Shown piece after piece: positions 1 to 7,556 of a stretch of DNA of 64,000 nt (position 1 is its first letter; the number at the start of each line of letters is the position of its first letter). The DNA is from JADKAV01 sp963818505. GTDB lineage: Bacteria; Actinomycetota; Actinomycetes; S36-B12; UBA10799. The notes below the pieces were generated by a model. It worked only from the letters and a program-made list of their open reading frames with translations. It did no database searches and had not been told where the DNA came from. A program made the translations under genes and the position numbers. The stretch covers positions 868,001 to 932,000 of the forward strand of contig CAWFSJ010000001.1 in assembly GCA_963818505.1 (NCBI GenBank), given 5' to 3'.

Positions 1-2
1 AT

Positions 3-278
3 CGCCTACAGATGTTCCTCGAGCAGTATTGGGGCGGACCCCGCACGTACTCCGACGAGCGCGGGCATCCCAGGCTTCGCATGCGCCACGCGCCTTACGA
101 CATCACCGAGCATCACCACGACCTGTGGCTGGCGCACATGCGCTCGGCGTTGGACAAGCGCGGGTTGTCGCCGGAGTTGGACGCCCAGATGTGGGACTAC
201 CTGGTGATGGCGGCCCAATCGATGATCAACCAGCCGACAGAACCCGTGCGCGGCATGCTGCTGGACCCCCCGACCTGA
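3..278 (+). CDS. glbO: Truncated hemoglobin (group II, GlbO-like), 5'-partial
   Basis: The reading frame is open from the first full codon at base 3, so the gene starts outside the window and only the last 91 residues are seen. They contain the conserved C-terminal block of group II truncated hemoglobins, including QYWGGP, RGHPRLRMRH (with the proximal His region), a WLxHM segment and WDYLVMAA. Such proteins bind O2 at a haem and are thought to serve O2/NO chemistry near the membrane. The distal-pocket residues lie in the missing part. The nearby thioesterase, EttA and SSB genes recall the mycobacterial glbO neighbourhood, which supports the call. Confidence 0.87.
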   Translation, partial: RLQMFLEQYWGGPRTYSDERGHPRLRMRHAPYDITEHHHDLWLAHMRSALDKRGLSPELDAQMWDYLVMAAQSMINQPTEPVRGMLLDPPT

Positions 279-320
279 GGGTCGCTGCTGGCTGGGGACC
301 CGCGGCGGGCAGCCCGGTGC

Positions 321-450
321 TGTTGGTTAGCGGTTGTGCTGTTGGTTAGAGGTTGTGCTGTTGGTTAGAGATTGTGCTGTTGGTTAGAGGTTGTGCTGTT
401 GGTTAGCGAATCCACGCGTGTTTTCGCTAACCAGGACCACAACCTCTAAC
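321..450. repeat. Palindromic repeat copy 1 with 19-bp tandem expansion of the left arm
   Basis: Four 19-bp units (TGTTGGTTAGAGGTTGTGC and variants) run from 321 to 396 and lead into a quasi-palindrome ending at 450. The inner arms are GGTTAGCGAA and TTCGCTAACC around the centre CACGCGTG; the outer right arm CACAACCTCTAAC pairs with the 19-bp unit. The same element recurs at 58307 and 58861 with a single left arm. The outer arms of this copy are in the opposite orientation to those copies, while the core is in the same orientation. Open frames run through it but look like by-products of the repeat. Confidence 0.85.
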
Positions 451-531
451 GCGGGCGCTCCGGGGCCAAGCATTGAGAGCAAGGGCGGGCACCGGGATGC
501 GTCCGTGTGCCTGCGGGGCGACACTGGGGGA

Positions 532-2034
532 ATGCGCGTGCTCGTTACCGGCGCTACCGGGTACATCGGTGGCCGCCTGATCCCCCAACTGCTCGAACGT
601 GGTCACCAGGTCCGGGTGTTGGTCCGTCACCCCGAGAGGTTGTCCGAACGCGCCTGGGTCGACCGGGTCGAGGTTTACAGCGGTGACGCCACCGATCCCG
701 CGGCACTGGCCGACGCGATGACCGGCATGCAGGGCGCCTACTACCTGATGCACTCGCTGACCGCGGGGCACGGTTTCGAGGTGCAAGAACGCCACATGGC
801 GACGGTGTTCGGCCACGAGGCCAAGCGCGCCGGCGTGAGCCGCATCGTCTACCTCGGCGGCATGTCCCCCGACATCCCGGAGAAGAAGCTCTCGGCCCAC
901 CTGCGCAGCCGGGCCGAGGTGGGTCGCATCCTGCGGGCAAGCGGCGTGCCCACGATCGAACTTCGGGCCGGGGTCATCATCGGGTCGGGGTCCGCGTCCT
1001 TCGAGATGCTGCGTTACCTCACCGAACGCCTCCCGGTGATGATCACGCCTCGCTGGGTCAAGACCCGCACCCAGCCCATCGCGGTGCGCGACGTCCTCTA
1101 CTACTTGATCGGGGCGATGGAGTACGAAGGCGAGATCAACCGAGCCTTCGACATCGGCGGCCCGGACATCACGACCTACGCCGGGATGATGCACGGGTTC
1201 GCCTCGGTGGCCGGCCTGCCTCGCCGCGTGCTGTTCCCGGTCAACGTGCTGTCGCCCGGACTGTCGGCACACTGGGTCGGCCTGGTCACCCCGGTGCCCA
1301 ACTCGATCGCCCGGCCTCTGGTGGAGTCGCTGAAGATCGAGGTTGTCGCCCGCGACCACGACATCGTGGAGATCGTGCCGGACCCGCCCGAGGGTCTGCT
1401 GCCGTTCCGGGAGGCGGTGCGCCTTGCGATCAAACGTGTGCAGGACGCGGACGTGGCCACCAGATGGTCCAGCGCGTCTGTGGCCGGTGCGCCCAGCGAC
1501 CCACTGCCGGAAGACCCTTCCTGGTCTGGCGGGACTCTCTACACCGACCTACGCGAACAGATCGTCGAGGCCGACATCACCCAGGTCTGGGACGTGGTGG
1601 AAGGCATCGGAGGCACTCATGGCTGGTACAGCGCCAACTGGATGTGGCGAATCCGGGGCATCATGGACCGCGCGGTCGGCGGGGTCGGTCTGCGCCGCGG
1701 TCGGCGAGACCCGAACCGCACCCAAGTTGGCGACGCCCTGGACTTCTGGCGTGTGGAAGCCCACGAGCCCCCTGTCTTGCTGCGTCTGCGCGCCGAGATG
1801 AAATTGCCGGGCCGCGCATGGATCGAGTGGCATATGCAGTCACGTGGGGAATCTCGCACGTACCTACGACAACGTGCCGTCTTCCATCCACATGGCCTGG
1901 CCGGACACGCGTACTGGTGGTCGGTCGCGCCGTTCCACGCGTTCGTGTTCCCCCCGATGATCCGGGGAATGGCCGCTCAGGCCGAGTCCAGGCAAGCACT
2001 GGTTGAACAGCCTTCCGCCGCCCGCGTGGGCTGA
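532..2034 (+). CDS. SDR-type NAD(P)-binding protein with C-terminal DUF2867 domain
   Basis: The 500-residue protein opens with a Rossmann nucleotide-binding motif (VTGATGYIGG, residues 5-14) and an atypical extended SDR domain to about residue 320. A DUF2867 domain fills roughly 345-490 (WDVVEGIGGTHGWYSANW, WWSVAPFHAF). This two-domain architecture is common in actinobacteria; the substrate is unknown. I start at 532 because GGGGG precedes this ATG and the Rossmann fold begins at once. The frame is open back to 391, but that extension only translates the palindromic repeat. The gene is convergent with the thioesterase gene, with under 100 bp between the ends. Confidence 0.85.
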   Translation: MRVLVTGATGYIGGRLIPQLLERGHQVRVLVRHPERLSERAWVDRVEVYSGDATDPAALADAMTGMQGAYYLMHSLTAGHGFEVQERHMATVFGHEAKRAGVSRIVYLGGMSPDIPEKKLSAHLRSRAEVGRILRASGVPTIELRAGVIIGSGSASFEMLRYLTERLPVMITPRWVKTRTQPIAVRDVLYYLIGAMEYEGEINRAFDIGGPDITTYAGMMHGFASVAGLPRRVLFPVNVLSPGLSAHWVGLVTPVPNSIARPLVESLKIEVVARDHDIVEIVPDPPEGLLPFREAVRLAIKRVQDADVATRWSSASVAGAPSDPLPEDPSWSGGTLYTDLREQIVEADITQVWDVVEGIGGTHGWYSANWMWRIRGIMDRAVGGVGLRRGRRDPNRTQVGDALDFWRVEAHEPPVLLRLRAEMKLPGRAWIEWHMQSRGESRTYLRQRAVFHPHGLAGHAYWWSVAPFHAFVFPPMIRGMAAQAESRQALVEQPSAARVG

Positions 2035-2132
2035 CCCAGAGGGGGTTGGGCTGCCGCGGGTCAGTGCTGGTGATGGCCTAGCGGTCGTGGTGACATCGCG
2101 AGCGAGCGCGGTGATGACACTCGGGCCCGCAG

Positions 2133-2525
2133 TCAGCGGGTGAAACTCTCCAAGTGCTTACGCAATGCGTTTGGCACCGGCGTCGGACGGCCGGCGTCAT
2201 CGATGCAGACAATCACTGTTCGGGCCCTGGCGTACACCACGTCCTCAGCGGTCACCTCGTGGCCGAAGGTGAAAGAAGTCGTGCCAATCCGGTCGATCCA
2301 GGTCGGCACATCAACCGGTGCGCGTCGGTACGGCATGGGCTTGCGGTAGTCGACCTCATGCCGGGCCACAAGCAGGCCGGCTTCGCGCGGCACGCCCGCG
2401 GAGGCTGCATCGGCCAGGAATTCGATGCGGGCCTGCTCGAAGTAGCGCAGGTACTCGGAGTTGTTGATGTGGCCGAGTGCATCCATGTCCGACCATCGCA
2501 ATGCGACCTTGGCCACGTACTTCAT
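2133..2525 (-). CDS. Acyl-CoA thioesterase, 4HBT hotdog family
   Basis: A 130-residue single hotdog-fold protein of usual family length. The N-terminal block RWSDMDALGHINNSEYLRYF carries the 4HBT pattern, with the Asp near residue 15 as likely catalytic residue; HEVDYRKPMPYRRAPVDV and VCIDDAGRPTPVP follow. It should hydrolyse acyl-CoA thioesters in the cytosol, with unknown chain preference. Its ATG overlaps the TGA of ettA by four bases, so the two are co-transcribed and translationally coupled. The same order (SSB, EttA, thioesterase, with glbO nearby) is found in mycobacteria. Confidence 0.9.
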   Translation of the reverse strand: MKYVAKVALRWSDMDALGHINNSEYLRYFEQARIEFLADAASAGVPREAGLLVARHEVDYRKPMPYRRAPVDVPTWIDRIGTTSFTFGHEVTAEDVVYARARTVIVCIDDAGRPTPVPNALRKHLESFTR

Positions 2526-4210
2526 CCGCGGGTCAGCTTTCGGTATGTCGCACGGTGCGGCCGTGCCGCCTCGGGGCCAAGCCGCTCGACCTTGTTCTTC
2601 TCATAGCCCTCGAAGTTGCCCTCGAACCAGAACCATTGCGAGTCCCCCTCGTAAGCCAGGATGTGGGTGGCCACGCGGTCCAGGAACCATCGGTCGTGGG
2701 ATGTGATCACGGCACAACCGGGGAACTCGAGCAACGCGTTCTCAAGGCTTCCCAGAGTCTCGACGTCAAGGTCGTTGGTCGGTTCGTCGAGAAGCAGCAC
2801 GTTGCCGCCCATTTTCAACGTCAGCGCCAGGTTCAACCGGTTGCGCTCGCCACCGGACAGGACCTTGGCCGGCTTCTGCTGGTCGGGGCCTTTGAAACCG
2901 AAGGCGGAGACATAGGCGCGCGACGGCATCTCGACCTTGCCCACGTTGATGTAGTCGAGCCCGTCGGACACGACCTCCCAGACGGTCTTCGTGGCGTCCA
3001 ACCCAGACCGGCTCTGGTCGACGTAGGACAACAGCACGGTCTCTCCCACGCGAAGCGAACCCGAGTCGGGCGCCTCGTCGCTGGGACCGCCTGCGGCGTT
3101 GACGATCATCTTGAACAGGGTCGTCTTGCCGACACCGTTGGGACCGATGACACCGACGATGCCGTTGCGTGGCAGATCGAAGTTCAGGTCATCCATGAGC
3201 AACCGGTCGCCGAAGCCCTTCTCCAAGTGCTCGGCCACCACAACGACGTTGCCCAGTCGTGGGCCCGGAGGGATCTGGATCTCCTCGAAGTCGAGTTTGC
3301 GCGTGCGGTCGGCCTCCGCTGCCATCTCCTCGTAGCGGGCCAGACGAGACTTGGACTTCGCCTGGCGCGCCTTGGGGTTCGACCGGACCCAGTCGAGCTC
3401 GTCGGTCAGGCGCCGGCGCAGTTTCTGGTCCTTGGCCCCCTCGACCTTCAGACGCGAGGCCTTGGTCTCCAGGTAGGTGGAGTAGTTGCCCTCATACGGG
3501 TAGCACCGGCCGCGGTCCATCTCCAAGATCCACTGCGCGACGTTGTCCAGGAAGTACCGGTCGTGGGTAATCGCGACAACGGTGCCGGCGTACTTCTCCA
3601 GATGCTGCTCGAGCCACTGCACACTCTCAGCGTCGAGGTGGTTGGTGGGCTCATCGAGCAACAGCAAGTCAGGGGCACGCAGCAGCAGCGCGCAAAGTGC
3701 GACACGTCGGCGCTCACCGCCGGACAACACCGAGACGTCGGCGTCACCGGGTGGGCATCGCAAGGCGTCCATCGCCTGCTCGAGCTGGGCGTCGAGGTCC
3801 CAGGCGTTGCGGCGGTCCAGTTCCTCCTGCAACGTGCCCATCTCGGACAGCAGTTTGTCGTAGTCGGCCTCCGGATCAGCGAGCTCCTCGGAGATCTCGT
3901 TGAACCTGGCGATGAGCCCCTTGGTCTGCGCGACTCCGAGCTCAACGTTCTCCAGCACGTTCTTCGTCTCGTCGAGTTCAGGCTCCTGAGCCAGCATCCC
4001 GACGGTGAAGCCGGGCGAGAGCAGCGCGTCGCCGTTGGACACCGTCTCCGTGCCAGCCATGATCTTCAAGAGCGTCGACTTACCGGCACCGTTCGGGCCG
4101 ACCACTCCGATCTTGGCTCCGGGCAGGAACGACAGCGTCACGTCGTCCAGAATCAGCTTGTCGCCGTGTGCCTTGCGAGCCTTGCGAAGGGTGTAAATGA
4201 ATTCAGCCAC
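2522..4210 (-). CDS. ettA: Energy-dependent translational throttle protein EttA (ABC-F)
   Basis: This 562-residue protein has two ABC cassettes and no membrane segments, as in the ABC-F family. Cassette 1 has Walker A GPNGAGKST (about 38-46), signature LSGGERRRVA and Walker B LLLDEPTNHLD. The charged linker after it has the family's P-site tRNA interaction motif region (KARQAKSKSRLARYEE). Cassette 2 has GPNGVGKTT, LSGGERNRLN and LLLDEPTNDLD. EttA binds the ribosomal E site and gates entry into elongation according to ATP/ADP. It lies between a small SSB and a coupled thioesterase. Length and motifs are complete. Confidence 0.96.
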   Translation of the reverse strand: MAEFIYTLRKARKAHGDKLILDDVTLSFLPGAKIGVVGPNGAGKSTLLKIMAGTETVSNGDALLSPGFTVGMLAQEPELDETKNVLENVELGVAQTKGLIARFNEISEELADPEADYDKLLSEMGTLQEELDRRNAWDLDAQLEQAMDALRCPPGDADVSVLSGGERRRVALCALLLRAPDLLLLDEPTNHLDAESVQWLEQHLEKYAGTVVAITHDRYFLDNVAQWILEMDRGRCYPYEGNYSTYLETKASRLKVEGAKDQKLRRRLTDELDWVRSNPKARQAKSKSRLARYEEMAAEADRTRKLDFEEIQIPPGPRLGNVVVVAEHLEKGFGDRLLMDDLNFDLPRNGIVGVIGPNGVGKTTLFKMIVNAAGGPSDEAPDSGSLRVGETVLLSYVDQSRSGLDATKTVWEVVSDGLDYINVGKVEMPSRAYVSAFGFKGPDQQKPAKVLSGGERNRLNLALTLKMGGNVLLLDEPTNDLDVETLGSLENALLEFPGCAVITSHDRWFLDRVATHILAYEGDSQWFWFEGNFEGYEKNKVERLGPEAARPHRATYRKLTRG

Positions 4211-4235
4211 TCGTCAAGGGTAGTTGGGCCTGAGA

Positions 4236-4598
4236 CTATGCCGCCCGTGGGTTCACGCTCACCCTGCTGAGATCAAGGCCCACTGATGACGCGTCCACCT
4301 CCACCCTGGTTACCCGACGCTCAGGATCGCGTTTGACCTGAAGTTTGCCTGTGACGATGACCGGGTCCCCCCGGCGCAGGCTGGATGCCACGTTCTCGGC
4401 CAAGCGCCGCCAGCACGCCACCGCGACATAGGTCGGCTCGCCGTTCTTCCAACTGTTGGTGGACCGGTCCCATCGGGGGGAATGCACAGCCAGGCGGAAC
4501 CTCGAGATCGCGGTGCCGGCTTCAGTGGTGGTTGTGGCCACATCCGTGGCCAAGGACCCGATCAGGGTCAGACTGTTCTGCTGCATGGTTGTGAGCAT
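4236..4598 (-). CDS. Small single-stranded DNA-binding protein (SsbB-like)
   Basis: A 120-residue OB-fold protein with the bacterial SSB pattern: LTLIGSLATDV, AISRFRLAV and VAVACWRRLAENVASSLRRGDPVIVTG (the last in pieces). It ends shortly after the OB fold and lacks the acidic C-terminal tail through which the main SSB recruits repair proteins. It is therefore the second, short actinobacterial paralogue, not the replication SSB. The start is ambiguous: ATG at 4598 follows AGG closely, and a second ATG lies four codons on at 4586. It sits 25 bp upstream of ettA in the same orientation, the order seen in mycobacteria. Confidence 0.85.
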   Translation of the reverse strand: MLTTMQQNSLTLIGSLATDVATTTTEAGTAISRFRLAVHSPRWDRSTNSWKNGEPTYVAVACWRRLAENVASSLRRGDPVIVTGKLQVKRDPERRVTRVEVDASSVGLDLSRVSVNPRAA

Positions 4599-4668
4599 GA
4601 ACCTGGGGTGCGACGAATACCACGCGCGAAGACGGATCTGTGGACAACCCGACGGCTGATCCACATGC

Positions 4669-5034
4669 CTAGTCGGTGGTCGGCGCGCCGTGAATCTCAT
4701 CGTGGAACTCACAGAATGACGCGTACGCCCGCGGCGCGTAGATGGAGGCTGGCCCACCGCCCATCAGCAGGGTCACCCCGATCGCCTCGGCCGCCTCCTC
4801 ACAGGTAGCCCCGTTCTTTGCCGCTGCGCGGGCGTGCGAGGCGATGCACCCGTCGCACTGGGTGCTGACGGCGATGGCCAGAGCGATGAGTTCCTTCATC
4901 TTCGGGTCGAGCGCTCCGTCGGCGAAGGCGGCGCCGTGCAGAGCTGCGAAACCCTTGTACACATCGGGGATCATGCGGCGCAGTTCCCTGGTCTGGGGCC
5001 GCAGGTCGTCCAGGACGTTCTGTCCGTAATCCAT
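4669..5034 (-). CDS. Carboxymuconolactone decarboxylase/AhpD-like protein
   Basis: A 121-residue all-helical protein with the AhpD/CMD core. It contains the redox motif CDGCIASHARAA, that is Cys-x-x-Cys followed by His, and a GVTLLMGGGPA segment. Members with CxxC plus His act as thiol peroxidases or disulfide reductases. I chose ATG 5034 because GGAGGAAG precedes it with ideal spacing; a second ATG four codons upstream at 5046 is less well placed. It is transcribed divergently from the persulfide operon, and a CstR-type operator covers its promoter region at 5067. This suggests induction by sulfane-sulfur stress. The actual substrate is unknown. Confidence 0.85.
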   Translation of the reverse strand: MDYGQNVLDDLRPQTRELRRMIPDVYKGFAALHGAAFADGALDPKMKELIALAIAVSTQCDGCIASHARAAAKNGATCEEAAEAIGVTLLMGGGPASIYAPRAYASFCEFHDEIHGAPTTD

Positions 5035-5066
5035 TTCTTCCTCCATGGGGTGGGGCTTGCTCCAGC

Positions 5067-5082
5067 ATACCCCCTGGGGTAT
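5067..5082. promoter_or_regulatory. CstR/CsoR-family operator 1 (leftward promoter)
   Basis: ATACCCCCTGGGGTAT is an inverted repeat of the C-tract/G-tract type bound by CsoR/CstR-family repressors. It lies 33 bp upstream of the AhpD-like start and covers a TATGCT-like -10 on the minus strand. Confidence 0.75.
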
Positions 5083-5101
5083 ATTTCCAGTAACCCCAGA
5101 T

Positions 5102-5117
5102 ATACCCCACGGGGTAT
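5102..5117. promoter_or_regulatory. CstR/CsoR-family operator 2 (rightward promoter)
   Basis: ATACCCCACGGGGTAT is a perfect-arm inverted repeat, nearly identical to the copy 35 bp to the left. It lies 20 bp before the cstR ATG and overlaps a possible TATAGA -10 hexamer at 5115-5120. A further half site (TAACCCCAG) lies between the two operators. The CstR gene directly downstream is the obvious ligand, so this is probably autoregulation. Confidence 0.78.
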
Positions 5118-5136
5118 AGACACCGAGGAAGCCAAG

Positions 5137-5409
5137 ATGACGCCCAAACCCGCGGTCCGCATCGCCAGCGATGACACATCCGCAATCCTCAACCGACTGC
5201 GTCGCGCGGAGGGCCAACTCGCTGCGGTCATCCGGATGCTCGAACAGGGCAGGGATTGCCGCGAGGTCGTCCCGCAGCTGGCCGCGGTGTCCAAAGCCTT
5301 GGACAAGGCGGGCTTCGCAGTCGTCGCGAGCAGCCTGCGTGAATGCGCCGCGAATCCTGACCCAGACGCCACCGCCGACCTCGAACGCCTCTTCCTGACC
5401 CTCGCCTGA
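5137..5409 (+). CDS. cstR: CstR-type persulfide-sensing repressor (CsoR/FrmR family)
   Basis: A 90-residue all-helical repressor with the family's LNRLRRAEGQLAAVIRML helix. The sensing cysteines are Cys41 and Cys70, 29 residues apart as in CstR and CsoR. The Cu(I)-ligand His of CsoR, four residues before the second Cys, is replaced by Ser66. That leaves the Cys-Cys pair expected of a persulfide/polysulfide sensor, not a copper sensor. GAGGAAG precedes the ATG, and operator 2 lies just upstream. It heads an operon of sulfur-transfer genes, which supports the specificity. When its Cys pair becomes cross-linked by sulfane sulfur it should release the operators. Confidence 0.87.
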   Translation: MTPKPAVRIASDDTSAILNRLRRAEGQLAAVIRMLEQGRDCREVVPQLAAVSKALDKAGFAVVASSLRECAANPDPDATADLERLFLTLA

Positions 5410-5427
5410 CCCAAGAAAGGAACACCC

Positions 5428-5760
5428 GTGATCGAACAGATCGACGTCACCGAACTGAAGTCCCTTCTGGACGCCGGACCCGTACCCATGATCGACGTGC
5501 GCGAGAAGTGGGAGTACGACGCCGGCCACGTACCGGGTGCGCAATGGATTCCCATGTCTCTGGTTCCCCTGCGCAAGGACGAGTTCAGCCTCGACGCGCC
5601 CGCCTATGTGCTGTGCCGCACTGGCAACCGCTCCGGGCAGGTCGTCATGTGGCTGCAGCACCAAGGCATCTCCAGCATCAATGTCCACGGCGGCACAGAG
5701 GATTGGGCCCGTCACGGCTACCCCATCGAGAAGACCACCGAAAGGATCCACCAGTCATGA
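5428..5760 (+). CDS. Single-domain rhodanese (thiosulfate/persulfide sulfurtransferase)
   Basis: A 110-residue rhodanese with the substrate-binding VREKWEYDAGHVPGA segment and an active-site loop CRTGNR, catalytic Cys63. The six-residue loop is typical of sulfur-transfer rhodaneses. It moves sulfane sulfur between low-molecular thiols, thiosulfate and protein acceptors in the cytosol. It starts with GTG after AAGAAAGG, 18 bp behind cstR, and its TGA overlaps the ATG of the CstB-like gene (ATGA), so the two are translationally coupled. In staphylococcal cst operons a comparable sulfurtransferase sits in CstA. Confidence 0.92.
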   Translation: MIEQIDVTELKSLLDAGPVPMIDVREKWEYDAGHVPGAQWIPMSLVPLRKDEFSLDAPAYVLCRTGNRSGQVVMWLQHQGISSINVHGGTEDWARHGYPIEKTTERIHQS

Positions 5761-7193
5761 CCCGCCCAGAGATCGTCATCATCGACACCCCCGACCTCGG
5801 CGACCGCTCGTACGTCGTCGGCCACGAGGGCTCGGCCGTGGTGGTTGACCCGCAGCGAGACATCGACCGCGTCTACGCCGCCCTCGCGGACCGCAACTGG
5901 ACAGTCACACATGTCGTCGAGACCCACGTGCACAACGACTACGTCTCCGGCGGTCTCGTTCTCGCCTCTGAGCTCGGCGCCACCTATGTGGTGCCGGTGG
6001 GTCACGACTACCAGTTCGAGGCCAGCCAGATGAGCGACGGCGACACCTTCGTCTCAGGTGCCATGCAGTGGCGGGTCATGCACACCCCCGGCCACACACC
6101 GCACCACGTCTCCTACGCGATCGCCCTGGATGGCAAGGACCAGGCCGTGTTCACCGGAGGCTCCCTGCTCTTCGGCAGCGTCGGTCGTCCCGACCTGATC
6201 GGCCCGGAGGCCACAGAGGGTCTGGCACACGCACAGTGGCACTCGGTGCGCAGACTGGTCTCCGACGTCGATGCCGAGGCTGCTGTGATGCCAACCCACG
6301 GCTTCGGCTCCTTCTGCAGTGCCACCGCCACTGTTGGGCTTGAGTCAACTGTCGGTCACCAGGCGCAGACGAATCCAGCCGCGATGCTGGCCGAGTCGGA
6401 GTTCGTCACCGAGTTGCTCGAAGGCCTCGATGCCTTCCCGGCGTACTACAAGCACATGGGCCCTGCCAACGAAGCCGGCGCCCGGGCGATTGACCTGTCC
6501 CCTGCAGAACTCGCCGACCCCGAGGAACTGCGCAGGCGCATCGAGGCCGGGGAATGGGTCGTGGACCTGCGCGCACGCAAGCTCTGGGCTGCAGAACACC
6601 TCGCGGGCAGCCTGAGTTTCGACGCGGAAGGCAATGCCATCACGTACCTGGGTTGGCTGATCCCGTGGGGCACACCGGTGACCCTGCTGGGAGCCACGCA
6701 GGAGCAGATCACCGAGTTCCAACGGTCGATGGTGCGCATCGGTATCGATCGACCAGCGGCCCAGAACGTGGGCAGCCCGCAGTCCTGGGCACGGGGTTCA
6801 CAAGACCTCGGTTCCGTCGCCCGCGCGGACTTCCCGGAACTGGCCAAGGCGCTGGATGCGGACTCCGAACTGATCGTGGTCGATGCCCGCCGCAAGACCG
6901 AATGGCAGGAAGGCCATGTGGCAGGCGCGCGCCACGTTCCGCTGCACGATCTACCGGGCAATATCGGGCAGATCAAGGCGTGGTCGGACGCAGCCAAACA
7001 CGCTGGCGCCGACCCAACCGTGTGGATCTCCTGCGGCAGTGGTTTCCGCGCAATGGTCGGTGGGTCGCTGCTGGCTCGTGCGGGCGTGCCGGTCGTCGTG
7101 GTCGACGATCAGTTCAGCGCCGCCGCGGCCACCGGCCTGAGTATCGTTCGTGACCAGCATGCAGCCATGCTGGGTGCCGCCTACACCGACTGA
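5757..7193 (+). CDS. cstB: CstB-like persulfide dioxygenase-rhodanese fusion
   Basis: The 478-residue protein has an N-terminal metallo-beta-lactamase domain of the persulfide dioxygenase type (about 1-240). It is seen in HVHNDYVSGG, HTPGHTPHH, FTGGSLLFGSVGRPDL and PTHGFGSF, with His/Asp ligands for one non-haem iron. A middle rhodanese-like domain (about 255-355) has no active-site Cys. The C-terminal rhodanese (about 370-478) has the loop CGSGFR with Cys426. This three-domain layout is that of CstB, which oxidises persulfides and yields thiosulfate. I start at the ATG 5757 overlapping the previous stop, because earlier in-frame codons translate the rhodanese gene out of frame. Confidence 0.92.
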   Translation: MTRPEIVIIDTPDLGDRSYVVGHEGSAVVVDPQRDIDRVYAALADRNWTVTHVVETHVHNDYVSGGLVLASELGATYVVPVGHDYQFEASQMSDGDTFVSGAMQWRVMHTPGHTPHHVSYAIALDGKDQAVFTGGSLLFGSVGRPDLIGPEATEGLAHAQWHSVRRLVSDVDAEAAVMPTHGFGSFCSATATVGLESTVGHQAQTNPAAMLAESEFVTELLEGLDAFPAYYKHMGPANEAGARAIDLSPAELADPEELRRRIEAGEWVVDLRARKLWAAEHLAGSLSFDAEGNAITYLGWLIPWGTPVTLLGATQEQITEFQRSMVRIGIDRPAAQNVGSPQSWARGSQDLGSVARADFPELAKALDADSELIVVDARRKTEWQEGHVAGARHVPLHDLPGNIGQIKAWSDAAKHAGADPTVWISCGSGFRAMVGGSLLARAGVPVVVVDDQFSAAAATGLSIVRDQHAAMLGAAYTD

Positions 7194-7202
7194 GGAGACC
7201 TC

Positions 7203-7556
7203 ATGGGATTGTTTGACCGTTTCAAGGTGCCCTCCGTCTCGGCCTCAGACGCTCGCGAGTGGGTGCGGTCCGGCGCCCAGCTGATCGATGTCCGCGAGAC
7301 CGGGGAGTGGAACGCAGGGCACGCACCGCAGGCCCTGCACATCCCCACCAGCGAGGTGGGCGCAAAGGTGAACCGACTCAAGAAGGACAAGGACATCGTC
7401 GTTGTCTGTCGATCGGGTAACCGGTCGCGCTCGGTGGCTTCACAACTGCGCAAACAGGGCTACGAGGCCTTCACCTTGGCCGGCGGCATGCGGGCCTGGC
7501 AGACGGTTGGTGGGCAGGTCATGGACCGTCGGGGAAGGCCCGGCCGGATCGCCTGA
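7203..7556 (+). CDS. Single-domain rhodanese, second copy in the operon
   Basis: A 117-residue rhodanese with VRETGEWNAGHAPQALHIP and active-site loop CRSGNR, Cys69. It is clearly a different sequence from the 5428 rhodanese and has a basic C-terminal extension (MDRRGRPGRIA). AGGAGACCTC precedes the ATG, ten bases behind the cstB stop, and its own TGA overlaps the ATG of the TauE/SafE gene. It is thus an internal gene of the persulfide operon. Two stand-alone rhodaneses plus one fused suggest sulfur relay between several acceptors; which one feeds CstB cannot be told from sequence. Confidence 0.92.
   Translation: MGLFDRFKVPSVSASDAREWVRSGAQLIDVRETGEWNAGHAPQALHIPTSEVGAKVNRLKKDKDIVVVCRSGNRSRSVASQLRKQGYEAFTLAGGMRAWQTVGGQVMDRRGRPGRIA

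Noticed and set aside
321..396. CRISPR array from the 19-bp tandem units
   Set aside because: The units are directly contiguous without spacers, and no cas gene is in the window.
321..450. Integron attC sites or a cassette array made by the 72-bp palindromes
   Set aside because: The outer ends are GTTAGAG/CTCTAAC, which do not fit the GTTRRRY/RYYYAAC core, the arms face the wrong way for attC, and no integrase is present.
391..531. N-terminal extension of the SDR/DUF2867 protein
   Set aside because: It only translates the palindromic repeat; similar peptides (MCCWLA...) arise at the other repeat copies, and the ATG at 532 has a good SD and starts the Rossmann fold.
2477..4270. 597-codon open frame on the plus strand
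   Set aside because: It is antisense to ettA and arises from GC-rich codon bias; no SD or domain pattern is seen.
5047..5751. Long minus-strand frame continuous with the AhpD-like gene
   Set aside because: The upstream 240 codons are antisense to cstR and the rhodanese and cross the operators; the SD at 5034 marks the real start.
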